Origin: Neoarius graeffei
Lineage: Eukaryota > Chordata > Actinopteri > Siluriformes > Ariidae
Reading direction: 5' to 3'
Length of the DNA: 64,000 bases
Assembly (NCBI RefSeq): GCF_027579695.1
Contig: NC_083592.1
Coordinates: 31,453,961 to 31,517,960, forward strand
Part shown: positions 43,596-53,774 of the stretch, piece after piece
How the letters are laid out: the number at the start of each line of letters is the position of its first letter
Numbering within the stretch: position 1 is the first letter of the stretch
Translations under genes and position numbers: made by a program
The notes under the pieces: generated by a model
What the model saw: only the letters and a program-made list of their open reading frames with translations
What the model was told of the DNA's origin: nothing
The model's database searches: none

Positions 43596-43797
43596 ACGGC
43601 TTTGCAACATCCATTGGCTGATCCATCAGGGTTGTGGGGAAAGCTGGAGCCAATCCCAGCTGACACCGGGTGAGAGGCGGGGTACACCCTGGACAGGTTG
43701 CCAATCACAGGGCTAACACAGAGACAAACAACCATTCACATTTTAGAGTAATTTAGAGTAGCCCGTTGACCTAATCCACATAAATTGAGCAACTTCA
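43596..43797 (-). mobile_element. Old V-SINE remnant
   Basis: GAAAGCTGGAGCCAATCCCAGC, reading on to GGCGGGGTACACCCTGGAC and CAACCATTCACA, is the SINE 3' body on the minus strand with many substitutions. The head and V-domain are lost. Confidence 0.7.
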
Positions 43798-43802
43798 AAC
43801 CT

Positions 43803-44696
43803 GGGTGGCAGGGAGGTGCAGTGGTTCGCACTGTCATCACACAGTAAACAGGTTCTGGCAAGTCGGCAGAATGTGGAGTTTGCCTGTGTTTCCACAGGGT
43901 GCACCAGTTTCCTCCCAGAGTCATGCAAATTAGGTCTACTGGCTACTCTAAGCCCATGTTTACATTAGACCGTATCAGCGGATCATCAGATTAACGTTTT
44001 TAAAACGATTAGTGTGCACACAGCAACACCAATACACGATTTGCGTGCACACAGCAATACCAATACACGGATACGCTCGGCTCCGCAGGCATCCTGCGCT
44101 CCAAATCACTCCACCCTGAACAGCGAGTGCCCTCTGGAGGGTGCGCACTCCGGCCTTGCGCAGCTCACAGAGCACGCAAGTGAAGTGAACAAGCTGTGAT
44201 TCGGGACTGAGCCGCTGTGTGTGTGTGATCCCAGCGCATATCACTTACCACTTGCAAGTGGAAGGATGGCAAGCCTAAAGACAATCATAACTACACAATG
44301 GGCAGTATTTGCATCAGTATTTGCAGTATTTTCATACTTTTATACTCTTTAATGAAAGGTGATACAAGGCGGAAGTCCGCACCGTTTTTCAGCAGTCGCG
44401 TCACATGACCAACGCCAGCGAATCAGGAAGGTGGATGTCACAGTGACGTTGTTCAATGAGACGCCAGCTAGAGCTCAGCACAGCGTATCCGCGTATTCTG
44501 AATGTTTACACAGCACCGGAGCTGACACGATCTGGATTGAATACGTGGACGCTGGCGGATTCCCGTTTCCCGGCGTTTCCAGGCGGTTTAATGTAAACGG
44601 ACAGTGCATCCGCAAAGAAAACGAGACAGATACGGTCTAATGTAAACGTAGCCTAAATTGCCCATAGGTGTGAATCTGACTGTCTGTTTCTCTCTT
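43803..44696 (+). mobile_element. Old V-SINE split by a MITE
   Basis: Diverged head GGGTGGCAGGGAGGTGCAGT, a shortened V-domain (TTTCCACAGGGTGCACCAG) and TGGCTACTCTAA end at 43951. AAATTGCCCATAGGTGTGAA resumes after the MITE at 44656 and fades at about 44696. Confidence 0.75.
43952..44653. mobile_element. PIF/Harbinger-type MITE, family 2 (702 bp)
   Basis: Terminal repeats GCCCATGTTTACATTAGACC and (complement of the right end) GGCTACGTTTACATTAGACC, continuing GTATC. TAA flanks both ends (43949-43951, 44654-44656), exactly reconstituting the SINE's CTCTAAATTGCC. The CACACAGCAAYACCAATACACG motif occurs twice near the left end. No ORF with recognisable content. Confidence 0.85.
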
Positions 44697-45351
44697 TTAA
44701 ATTATATTACACTAGCAGGCCCAGAGATTTTCACTTCTGCTGCATGCCCCCTCCCCTCTGCAAAAATTGTGTATTCCTCTCAAGGTGCTGTCTCCATTGT
44801 ATTGTGAACAGCCACTCCATCCCCCACTGAGGTTGCTGCCTGTAATGACAAAGGGCAAACTGCTGTTTGAATGAACTCTGATCAGCCCAACATACTGTGT
44901 GTTGAGTTGTGTGTGTTGTACTAAGAGTAACCATTTTTAATTTTATATTTTATTTAGCCAACAAACAGATGTACACATTCACCTTATTTTGTCAGTTGAT
45001 CCGAGAAACACTTTTTATTTGTCATAAAAACAAATATGTTATATTTGTTATATTTTAATAATGGCCTGTCATTTTAGGAAGGGACATACTAAATCCTTCA
45101 TGAATGGTAATTTGGTTGTACTGTAAGTTACACCCCAATTTCAATGTCACTTTACTTTGCCAAACTCACAATGTCAGAGGACAGAGGACTGGAATTAGTG
45201 CCCCAAAAAACACAATTTCAGCTTGGAAAAACTACAAACAGATGGTATAACTTCAGGAAGAAAATAAATGTTTATTTCACACTAAGAAAAGCAGGCTCAC
45301 TACATATGGAGGCTATACAAAGCACAGAAATGTAACATACAGTTGTCCCAT

Positions 45352-47111
45352 CTAGCAGTTTCCACATTCCCATGGTGAGTCTTTCCTACATTTGCCACAG
45401 GTGTATTTGCGGCAGCGTACACAAAGTTCGGTGTTTCTGTTATTATTGCAGAGTATGCGCACCTGGCACTGTGTCTTTTTCTTCTGAGAAACTCTCATCT
45501 CATGATGCTGCTGTTTGTGTTCTTCCCCTTGTGCCTTTTCCTGCAAAAGCCTGTTTTGAAGTTCCAGCATGAACAATTGGCGACTTTCTTTGGATCCTGT
45601 ACATGCTGTGTACAAGACGTGCATTTGTGACAGCCATGCCAAGCAGGTTGTAAAACACAGCCATGGGCCATCTCCGTGTTCCTGCAGTAGTTGCATGATT
45701 TCTGGTCCATGATATCAACGCCGCATTTGAAATGGTTGTAATCAACAACAGTGTTTGGTTTTTGTTTTTGGATGTCCACAATTTCCACTTTCTGATGCAT
45801 GGTGCTCAGAAGACAAACAGATTTTTTTTTTTTTGCAAACACCGTCAGCAAGGCATTTCCAGATGTGAACACCTGTGAGGAGTACAACTGGCGCCCCGAG
45901 ATTTCCTTTGCAGTTGCTAGTAGCTCCCGACGATTTTTGTTGATGGTGCCAAGCAGAGTTGTTTTTCGTTGAAGAAGCCTGTTAGCCAAAGACAGAGAGG
46001 TGAAGAAATTGTCCATAGTTACAGTCCTTCCCTGGTCCATAAATGGTTCTATCAATTTCAAAACAACATTCTCTGACAGCCTCTCTCCCGTCGGACGAGT
46101 GGTATCTTTTCCCAAGTAAGGGATGGCATTACACATGTATTTTGTGTCCAGATCTGCTGCAATCCAAAACTTGATTCCAAACTTGTCAGGCTTGGATGCA
46201 ATGTACTGCAGAAAGGGACAACGAACCTTTGAAGGAAATAACTGCTCATCCACGGTAATGTGTTGCCCTGGACTGTAGGACGACACACAATTCTGAACAA
46301 ATCGCTGCCAGATGTCTGAAATTGCTGCAAATTTGTCCATTTATATGCGCTCCTTGTGGGTGTCCTTGTTGTCGAAGCAAAGGCACCGCTTTATTTCAAG
46401 AAAGCGGTTACGGGGCATTATGGCTTTGATATCTGGGTTGCCGAACCTATTGGCCCACATGAGTCGCATGTGACCAATGTAGCCCTTGGCAGCCCTTCGA
46501 AAAAGGATTGCGAGGAATGCCATCAGCTCGAAGACACTCATCTGCCAGCTGGGATTTGTTCTATGGCCCTCCTGGACTGTGCAGTCTCTGATGGTCAACA
46601 ACATGCTGATATCCAACAAACACAGGAAGCTTTGAAGGCGACTTGTGATTTTGCGTGTTGCAAACTCTGTTGGCCCTCCAGAGCCATTGAATGCTGTCTG
46701 TGGAGTTTCATGAGCAGAAAAGTCTCCAACTTTGTGGTGGAACCACACAGTGCCATCTTTCGCCTTCTCTGTGGATCCAGGTGTTATGCCCACATCTGCA
46801 ACTTTTTGTTTTTTATTACAAGGGGGGTTGACATGCATTGTGTCTTCCTCCTCATCTGACGTGGCCTCTGTGTCTGAACTGTCCTGCTCAATCACATACT
46901 TGACCACCCATCTCCTGGTGCATCTTTGGAGGGGAGGATTTACTGGTGCAAGAGCAGTCGCATCCTCATCACTTGACGAATCGGTGACAACGTTTTCATT
47001 CTGAAATGCGAGGTCCACATCTCCACCATCAGATTCACAGTCCGACATGCTCTGTAGAATTGCTAAAGCCTCCTGAGCACTGATCCTTCTTGGTTGCCTT
47101 GGTTGTGACAT
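45352..47111 (-). pseudogene. piggyBac-type transposase, one stop and two frameshifts
   Basis: The start at 47111 opens MSQPRQPRRISAQEALAILQ with an acidic N-terminal region (SDCESDGGDVDL, DSSSDEDA, DSSDTEATSDEEEDT), as usual in the family. The frame continues through FELMAFLAILFRRAAKGYIG and PRNRFLEIKRCLCFDNKD, meets an in-frame TAA at 46341-46343, and resumes at MDKFAAISDIWQRF. All three catalytic Asp are visible: ITVDEQLFPSK, TVTMDNFFTSLSLA and CGVDIMDQ. Frame changes near 45715 and 45595 separate the last part (RRWPMAVFYNLLGMAV; LFMLELQNRLLQEKA). The C-terminal cysteine-rich zinc domain is present (CNNNRNTELCVRCRKYTCGK, ending CGNC). Seven or more Cys are in place. Clearly recently inactivated. 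Confidence 0.9.
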
Positions 47112-47533
47112 TGTGAAGTCTGGGTCTGCGTGCCAGGCATTCCCTATTTATGGTTGTTTCTCGCCCACAACATTCACACCTTTTACGACACTCCCTTCCC
47201 CTCCCTTCCTTCATCAAATCTAAATTGTATGATGCCCATTGAGTCTTACAAAAGGGCATATCAGAGGCTATTTCTCAGGTAACACAATCTATCTTATGCC
47301 CTTGTCAAATGCCAGCATGGTTTTTGTTACAAATGTTATAGTGGAAAAATGGCAAATATTTTGGTTATGTGCCTTTGGTATGTGCCTTTTATGGCCAGTA
47401 ATTCTTACAGAAGGGCACATCAGAGTTGCTGGCCTGCAGAATATCCTGTGTGTGGAGGTGGGGTGCTGGCAGGGACACAGCTCAATAATTAGGCTTCTTT
47501 ACACAACAATGGGAGGCAGTTAGTGGTATGTTA

Positions 47534-48218
47534 TGGCCCTTTTCCACTACCCTTTTTCAGCTCACTTCAGCCTGACACAGCTCGCGTTTCGACTACCTTA
47601 GAGCAGCACGACTCAGCTCGCTTCAGCCCTGCTTAGCACCCAAAACTCGCACGGTTTTGGAGGGGGGCTGAAGCGAGCCAAACCAAGCCGATTGGGGCTA
47701 GGGGCGTGAGCAGACACTCCCCTGTGCACTGATTGGTGAGGAGGAGTGTCCTCACATGCCCACACACGCCCCGCGAGCACGCTGGGATCTGTAAACACCG
47801 TAAACCCGGAAGAAGAAGAATTACGAATTACGAGAATTTCTGAAGCCTTATGCGCCTCGCCTCATCTGTATAGGCTCTTGCCAGTATCTGTTGGCGTTGT
47901 CGGTGACAACAAGCCACAGCACCAAGACCAGCAACACTAACGACTCCATGTCCTCCATGTTTATTGTTTGCTCTCCGGGTCGTGAGACTACCGCTTAAAA
48001 GGTCACTGATGTCACTGTTTGCGCCGCCTAACGATATCACGTGACGTCCACCCACTTTCGCTAACTCCACCCAATGTGTCCACCCACTTCCAGCCAGCAC
48101 GGTTCAGTGCGGTTGTAGTCGAAATGCAACTCCAACAGCCCCACTCAGCTCGACTCAGCCCGACTCAGCACGACACGGCTCAGCCCAACTCAGCCGCGTT
48201 GGTAGTGGAAAAGCGGCA
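47534..48218 (-). mobile_element. PIF/Harbinger-type MITE, family 3, copy 2 (685 bp)
   Basis: Inverse orientation to the copy at 30757. Ends TGGCCCTTTTCCACTACCC and GGTAGTGGAAAAGCGGCA with TTA duplicates at 47531-47533 and 48219-48221. Keeps the antisense start MEDMESLVLLVLVLW near 47960 but with two extra bases in the ORF. Nested in the piggyBac element upstream of its transposase. Confidence 0.85.
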
Positions 48219-48432
48219 TTAGACTTATTCACACATTTGGGGGGGATTTCATTGCAGACTAAAGTCTGCACTTTGGGCCTTCTAGTTTAATGGCATTTAG
48301 CAGACACTCTTATCCAGAGCAAACTGGGGAGCAGTTGGGGGTTAGGTGTCTTGCTCAAGAGCACTTCAGCCATTCCTGCTGGTCCAGGGACTCAAACCAT
48401 TGACCTTTTGGTCCCAAAGCTACTTCTCTATC

Positions 48433-49336
48433 CAGGCTTGTAGTACTCGAGTCCAGGACTTGGACTCGAGTCCGACTCGTGCCCTAATTTTAAGTACTCG
48501 TGACTCAACTTGGACTTGAACACTGATGACTCGGACTTGTACTCGGACTCATGCATTAACTGCATTAGGACTCATAAATTGGAGACAAGGACTCGGATTT
48601 TTTCTTTATTTTTTGTAACATGCCATAATAATTTGGCACAAGATATTTATATCTACATAAGTTTTTGTACTAATTTTGTGCAAGAGTGTCACACTTGCGC
48701 GCCTTGGCACGTGCATCAGATAGACTCCTGGGAGTGCTCCGGACAGCGCATGTGCCAACCGAACTCTGGCGCATGCCGTAAACGACTCGCGCCTCCACAG
48801 GATTAAGGCGCAATCAGCAGGCTTATATAAAAACTATGAAAACACACTTACTTTGCGAAGTATTGAGTCGCGTTGCTGACACATTACCAAGCCTTATTTC
48901 CCTGTTTGGGTTCCTGATCCCTAATTTCCTGTTTCTCGTCTTTGATTCTGCCGAGTCTACGATAGCCTGTTTGTGACCTATTGCCTGTTTCACCATTTTA
49001 CAATTTTCCCTGCCATTCTGGATTGCTTACCTGTCTTGTATTAATAAACACACCTTCTGCACTTACATCCGTCTCCCAACCATCTCTGACAGAATACTTC
49101 ACACTCCCTGACAAAGAGAATGCACATTCACCTGTTCATACGTCATGTTCAGGAACAAACTAATGTTAATGGCACTAAAACAACCACCATCAAATGGTGC
49201 AGTTGGAGTCTTGTTCTTGGATTCGACTTAGATCAATAGTGGACTTGACTCAAATTGTTTTAATGACTTGAACTTGAACACTGGTGACTCGCGAATGGAC
49301 TCAAACGCAAGGTTTAGTGACTCGACTGCAACACTG
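48433..49336. mobile_element. Non-autonomous hAT-like element (904 bp)
   Basis: Left tip CAGGCTTGTAGTACTCGAG; right tip, reverse-complemented, CAGTGTTGCAGTCGAGTCAC. 8-bp duplicates TCTCTATC / TCTCTAGC (48425-48432, 49337-49344) differ at one base. Subterminal regions are dense in GACTCG/CGAGTC motifs. The interior was replaced or interrupted by a solo LTR. Confidence 0.8.
48687..49113 (+). mobile_element. Solo LTR 2 (427 bp) inside the hAT element
   Basis: Starts TGTCACACTTGCGCGCCTTG, ends ACTTCACACTCCCTGACA. Exact 5-bp duplicates AAGAG at 48682-48686 and 49114-49118. TATATAAAA at about 48824 and AATAAA at about 49043 fit a promoter and a polyadenylation signal in the same (plus) orientation, so the U3-R-U5 order can be read. 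No PBS or internal region is present. Confidence 0.88.
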
Positions 49337-49552
49337 TCTCTAGCCATCAGGCCATGGCTTCAGCCCTGCAATACAGTGGTGCTTGAAAATTTGTGAACCC
49401 TTTTGAATTTTCTATATTTCTGCATAAATATGACCTAAAACATCATCAGAGTTTCACACAAGTCCTAAAAGTAGATAAAGAGAACCCAGTTAAACAAATG
49501 AGACAAAAATATTATACTTGGTCATTTATTTATTGAGGAAAATAATGCAATA

Positions 49553-51114
49553 CTCTGTGTGCAGAATTATTAGGCAAGTGAGTATTTTGACCACAACATC
49601 CTTTTAATGCATGTTGTCCCACTCCAAGCTGTTTAGGCTTGAAAGCCTACTACCAATTAAGTATATCAGGTGCTGTGCATCTGTGTAATGAGAGGGGGTG
49701 TGGTCTAATGACATCAACACCCTATATCAGGTGTGCATAATTATTAGGCAACCTCTTTTCCTCTGGCAAAACGGGTCAGAAGAGAGATCTGACAGACTTT
49801 GAAAAGTCTAAAATTGTGAGATGTCTTGCAGACGGATGCAGCACTCTTGAAATTGCGAAGATGTTGAAACGTGATCACCGAACAATCAAGCGTTTCATTG
49901 CAAATAGTCAACAGGGTCGAAAGAAGCGTGTGGAAAAAAAAAGGCGCAAAATAACTGCACATGATCTGCGGAAAATCAAGCGTGACGCTAATAAGCAGCC
50001 ATTAGCATCCAGTTCTGCCATATTCCAGAGTTGCAACATTCCTGGAGTGTCAAAGAGTACAAGGTGTGCAATACTGAGGGACATGGCCAAGGTAAGGAAG
50101 GCTGAAAAACGACCACCACTGAGTAAGGCACACAAGATAAAACGTCAAGACTGGGCCAAGAAATATCTTAAGACTGATTTTTCTAAGGTGCTGTGGTCTG
50201 ATGAGATGAGAGTGACTCTTGATGGGCCAGATGGATGGGCCTGTGGCTGGATCAGTAATGGGCACAGAGCTCCACTCCGACTCAGACGCCAGCAAGGTGG
50301 AGGTGGAGTACTGCTATGGGCTGGTATCATCAAAGACGAGCTTGTTGGACCTTTTCGAGTTGAGGATGGACTCAAACTCAACTCCCAGACCTACTGCCAG
50401 TTCCTGGAAGAAACCTTCTTCAAGCAGTGGTATAGGAAAAAGTCAGCATCTTTCAAGAAGAACATGATTTTCATGCAGGATAATGCTCCATCTCATGCAT
50501 CCAAATACTCCACTGCGTGGCTAGCCAGTAAAGGTCTGAAAGGTGAAAAAATAATGACATGGCCCCCTTGTTCACCTGACCTAAACCCCATAGAGAACCT
50601 GTGGTCCATTATAAAACGTGAGGTCTACAAAGAGGGAAAACAGTACACCTCTCTGAACAGCGTCTGGGAGGCCGTGGTTGCTGCTGCACACAATGTTGGT
50701 CGTGAACAGATAAAGAAATTGACAGAATCTATGGATGGAAGGCTTTTGAGTGTCCTCATGAAGAAGGGTGGCTATATTGGTCACTGATTTGTTTTTGTTT
50801 TGTGTTTGAACGTCAGATATGTTTATTTGCAAATCTGGAGTTGTCATATCAGTGTACCTGGTGAAAATAAATAAGTGAAATGGCTACATATTTGGTTTTT
50901 ATTAAGTTGCCTAATAATTCTGCACAGTGAAAGTTACCTGAACACATACATATTCTCCTAAAATGGCCAAAACTAAAAACGCCCCACTCTAACTTCCATA
51001 CATATTCAGCTTTGATATTTATGAGTCTTTTTGGTTGATTGAGAACATAGTTGTTGTTCAATAATAAAACTAATCCTCAAAAATACAACTTGCCTAATAA
51101 TTCTGCACTCAGTG
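49553..51114 (+). mobile_element. Mariner/Tc1-superfamily DD37E element C, complete (1562 bp)
   Basis: Termini CTCTGTGTGCAGAATTATTA plus GGCAAGT and, at the right, the complement CACTGAGTGCAGAATTATTA plus GGCAAGT. TA flanks at 49551-49552 and 51115-51116 restore the host Tc1 terminus exactly. An inner copy of the AATTATTAGGCAA motif occurs near 49737 and, inverted, near 50911. Confidence 0.93.
49816..50787 (+). CDS. DD37E mariner/Tc1-superfamily transposase, long ORF with a damaged start
   Basis: Open for 323 codons from a GTG at 49816. Homologous-looking codons continue upstream (ACG GGT CAG AAG AGA GAT CTG ACA GAC from 49772), but the usual ATG is ACG and one T is missing near 49800. The first ~15 residues are thus out of frame. 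HTH 1: GCSTLEIAKMLKRDHRTIKR; basic hook KKRRKITAHDLRKIKRD. Catalytic residues: Asp in KVLWSDEMRVTLDGPDG; Asp in MIFMQDNAPSHASKYS; Glu in [17 protein letters not shown], with 37 residues between the last two, hence DD37E. The C-terminus is GYIGH. Apart from the start, the ORF is intact. Confidence 0.9.
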   Translation: MRCLADGCSTLEIAKMLKRDHRTIKRFIANSQQGRKKRVEKKRRKITAHDLRKIKRDANKQPLASSSAIFQSCNIPGVSKSTRCAILRDMAKVRKAEKRPPLSKAHKIKRQDWAKKYLKTDFSKVLWSDEMRVTLDGPDGWACGWISNGHRAPLRLRRQQGGGGVLLWAGIIKDELVGPFRVEDGLKLNSQTYCQFLEETFFKQWYRKKSASFKKNMIFMQDNAPSHASKYSTAWLASKGLKGEKIMTWPPCSPDLNPIENLWSIIKREVYKEGKQYTSLNSVWEAVVAAAHNVGREQIKKLTESMDGRLLSVLMKKGGYIGH

Positions 51115-51237
51115 TATTATGTATCTGTGAGTGGCAAAAGTATGTGAACCTCTAGGATTAACAGTTAATTTGAAGGTGAAATTAGCGTCAGGTGTTTTCA
51201 ATCAATGGGATGACAATCAGTTGTGAGTGGGCACCCT

Positions 51238-51320
51238 GTTTGTTTGTTTGTTTGTTTGTTTGTTTGTTTGTTTGTTTGTTTGTTTGTTTGTTTGCTTGCT
51301 TGTTTGTTTGTTTGTTTGTT
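51238..51320. repeat. (TTTG)n microsatellite
   Basis: About 20 TTTG units with one CTTGCTTG variant. On the minus strand it is (CAAA)n and sits exactly where a minus-strand LINE would end, so it is probably the expanded LINE tail. Confidence 0.95.
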
Positions 51321-51989
51321 TCACCAGGGGAAACATATCGCCTACTGGCGTTTTTCAATGTGCCCTGGGGGGAAAACCCCCAGACATAAACTATCAACAT
51401 CAAATGAAATGATACAATAAATAAATAGATAACAAAAAAAACAAGTAATATTAAAAATAACATGCTTCAAACTATACATAAAGTCATGTTACAAAATAAA
51501 TAGTACAATGATATAACGTTAACATATGACATAAAAACATAAAAAATTAAAATCAAAATAGGATTTGCATACAGTATAAATATTCGGCAATCAAGTTCAT
51601 ATAGTTGTTTGAAACTTGCTAGAGTTCTAGTTGCTTTCAGATAATGTGGTAATGTGTTCCAAAGTGATGATGATGATAGTTTATTTCAAACATGTAAACA
51701 AACAATGAATAAATAAGCAGATAACAAGAAAAACAAAACAGCATTTGCAACAAGAACACGTAAAAAGCCACTAAATTAGAAAATAAACCTTAAATAATAT
51801 AGGCAATAATAATATATCAAAATCAAAACAAAAGAAAACAAGACAAAAATACAAACAAGGACGCACTAAGCAGTTTTGAGTTTACATGTCCGAAAAGGAG
51901 TGGGCTGAAGTAAAAACTTATTTAATCCCACCCCTCTACTTTAGTCAATATAAGTTGATTATTGAGCTTCCTTATTGATTATCGAGCTT

Positions 51990-51992
<3 letters not shown>

Positions 51993-52052
<60 letters not shown>
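51993..52052. repeat. (TA)n microsatellite
   Basis: About 29 TA units in the 3' UTR of the inner LINE. Confidence 0.95.
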
Positions 52053-52055
<3 letters not shown>

Positions 52056-52264
52056 TGTATATTACTTATTACTTCAACTATTCAGATATCAATTCTCTAT
52101 GACTATATCATATAATTAATTAATTATATGTGTATATCCATGTCTACACACAGGTTTACTACAAATACCACACTCACAATGGAGAACAAAATAAAAACAA
52201 AACAAATAGATGAAGACTCAAAAAAGAAAAAAAGAAAATTTACACAGTAAACAGCCAGTTATGA

Positions 52265-53005
52265 TTAATCCCCTTCATCCTTATACCTTGTGAAAATCAA
52301 ATTGTTGTACATCTTTTTAAAACGCTTCATGTCTGGACATCCCTTGAGCTCCTCATTTAAACTGTTCCACCGCTTCACCCCACAAACAGAAATACAAAAA
52401 CTTTTCTTGGTTGTGCACACCCTATAATTTTTACATTTAAATAAACCCCTTAAATTATAACTCCCATCTCTTTCAGTGAACAGTTTTTGAATATTATGTG
52501 GTAGTTGATTATTGTTTGCTTTGAATAATATTTGTGCAGTTTGATAGTCCACCAGATCTGCAAATTTCAGTATTTCTGACTGTAAGAATAATGTATTTGT
52601 ATGATTCCGATAACCAGCCTTGTGTATAATCCTTATTGCTCTTTTTTGGAGAATGAATAATGAATGTATTGTATTTTTGTAATTATTGCCCCATACCTCA
52701 GCACAGTAACTTAAATAAGGTGAAACCAGGGAACAGTAAAGAATCCGGAGTGAATTGTGATCTAGAAACTGTTTAACTTTGTTTAATATTGCAATACTTC
52801 TTGATACTTTGGATTGTATGTTTTTTATATATGGTTTCCAGCTGAGTTTTTCATCAATAGTTGTTCCAAGAAATTTGATTTCCTTAACTCTTTCTATAAT
52901 AACCCCATCTATTTGAATATTTATTTGTGTGTTTGTTTTGTTGTTACCAAATAACATTACTTTGGATTTGTTTGCCCCAGAGGATGAAAAGGTTCGTCTT
53001 CTGTA
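52265..53005 (-). pseudogene. LINE reverse transcriptase, C-terminal part (inner LINE)
   Basis: About 245 codons stay open on the minus strand: KSKVMLFGNNKTNTQINIQI, EIKFLGTTIDEKLSWKPYIK, LRILYCSLVSPYLSYCAEVW, LQKRAIRIIHKAGYRNHTNT, ILKFADLVDYQTAQILFKAN and WNSLNEELKG near the end, stop at about 52267. These are RT motif D/E and the thumb/post-RT domain of jockey-superfamily LINEs. The catalytic palm with FADD is not included, so the copy is 5'-truncated. Confidence 0.82.
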
Positions 53006-53273
53006 TTCCAATTTAGTCTTGGGCAACTGAAGACTGCCTTGTACCCAGAGGCGGGTATAATGAGTGTGTACATGTGACAGTTGAGTGAACATTGCTGTGA
53101 TGTAAGAAGGAGTCAAACCGTTAAGAGCCTAATAGACAAGAATAGCTTTACTTTTCCTGTGAATTTCGGCCACTGGGAGCCATCCTAATGTATTTAGAAG
53201 GGTTGAGGTAGAGATATACCAGTCACAGCCTCGAATTACCCTGCCTGCTCTATTTTATAGTTTTTGAAGATTT

Positions 53274-53597
53274 TCAAAGTATCCCTCCCCCCCGGTCCCA
53301 AATTGTACTACAGTAATGTACGTGTGGTATAAATAGTGTTGTATATATTAATTGAAGTGCCTGTCTGTTAAGGTATGGTTTGAGGTAATTAATTATACCG
53401 ATCACCTGTGCAAGTTTCTTGTATATGTATTCAAAACGTGCACTCCACTTGAGTAAGTTGTCAATGGTGACCTCCAGGTATTTAAAAGTGGTTTCTTGTT
53501 CTAATTTGGCCCCATCTAGTATAAGATTAAGCTTGGTATTTGCCACATTCATTCCTGCTGAACCTATAAGCATTGTTTTGCATTTGCTGGGATTCAA
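53274..53597 (-). pseudogene. LINE reverse transcriptase fragment (outer LINE)
   Basis: 107 codons: MNPSKCKTMLIGSAGMNVAN, LEQETTFKYLEVTIDNLLKW, VIGIINYLKPYLNRQALQLI and HVHYCSTIWDRG. It is homologous in position to the inner LINE's FLGTTIDEKLSW region but clearly a different family. Both neighbours in the same strand argue for one LINE broken by another. Confidence 0.75.
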
Positions 53598-53774
53598 AGA
53601 AAGTTTGTCTGCGGCAAACTACTGAGAAATCTGGGTTCAGTCACTTTGTATTGCCTTCTCAAGTGTGTCAATACTTTGTGCTGTGAAATATAGAATATAT
53701 AAATATAGTTTTATTTAAAGAACAGGAATCTATCAAAGTCTGATCTTCACAACACATGTTTGTGGAAGTGTATC

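Larger units (their letters stand above)
44714..48281 (-). mobile_element. piggyBac-like element with a nested MITE
   Basis: The right end reads, reverse-complemented, ACTAGAAGGCCCAAAGTG and abuts TTAA (48282-48285). The left end reads ACTAGCAGGCCCAGAG after TTAC (about 44710), a one-base change from TTAA. Between are a transposase gene (45352-47111, minus) and a family-3 MITE (47534-48218). Without the MITE the element is about 2.9 kb, usual for piggyBac. Confidence 0.75.
48286..49365 (-). mobile_element. tRNA-type SINE, split by a hAT element
   Basis: The left part TGGCATTTAGCAGACACTCT ... GGTCCAGGGACTCAAACCAT ... CCAAAGCTACTTCTC is joined after 49336 to TCTCTAGCCATCAGGCCATG, restoring the order seen at 19441-19625. 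Head with B-box-like sequence is on the minus strand. Confidence 0.7.
51239..53709 (-). mobile_element. Minus-strand LINE cluster (one LINE inside another) in Tc1 element A3
   Basis: The outer LINE is represented by its tail and C-terminus (about 51321-51665, with LWNTLPHYLKATRTLASFKQ readable) and by an RT fragment at 53274-53597. The inner LINE (about 51666-53005) carries a separate RT C-terminus and its own 3' UTR. Exact junctions are uncertain. Confidence 0.6.

Noticed and set aside
47828-48100. 90-codon ORF with GGHGVVSVAGLGAVACCHRQ
   Set aside because: Shadow frame of the MITE; the opposite-frame MEDMES start is the conserved one between copies.
51192-51463. ORFs rich in CLFV or KQTN
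   Set aside because: Translation of the (TTTG)n tail; low complexity.
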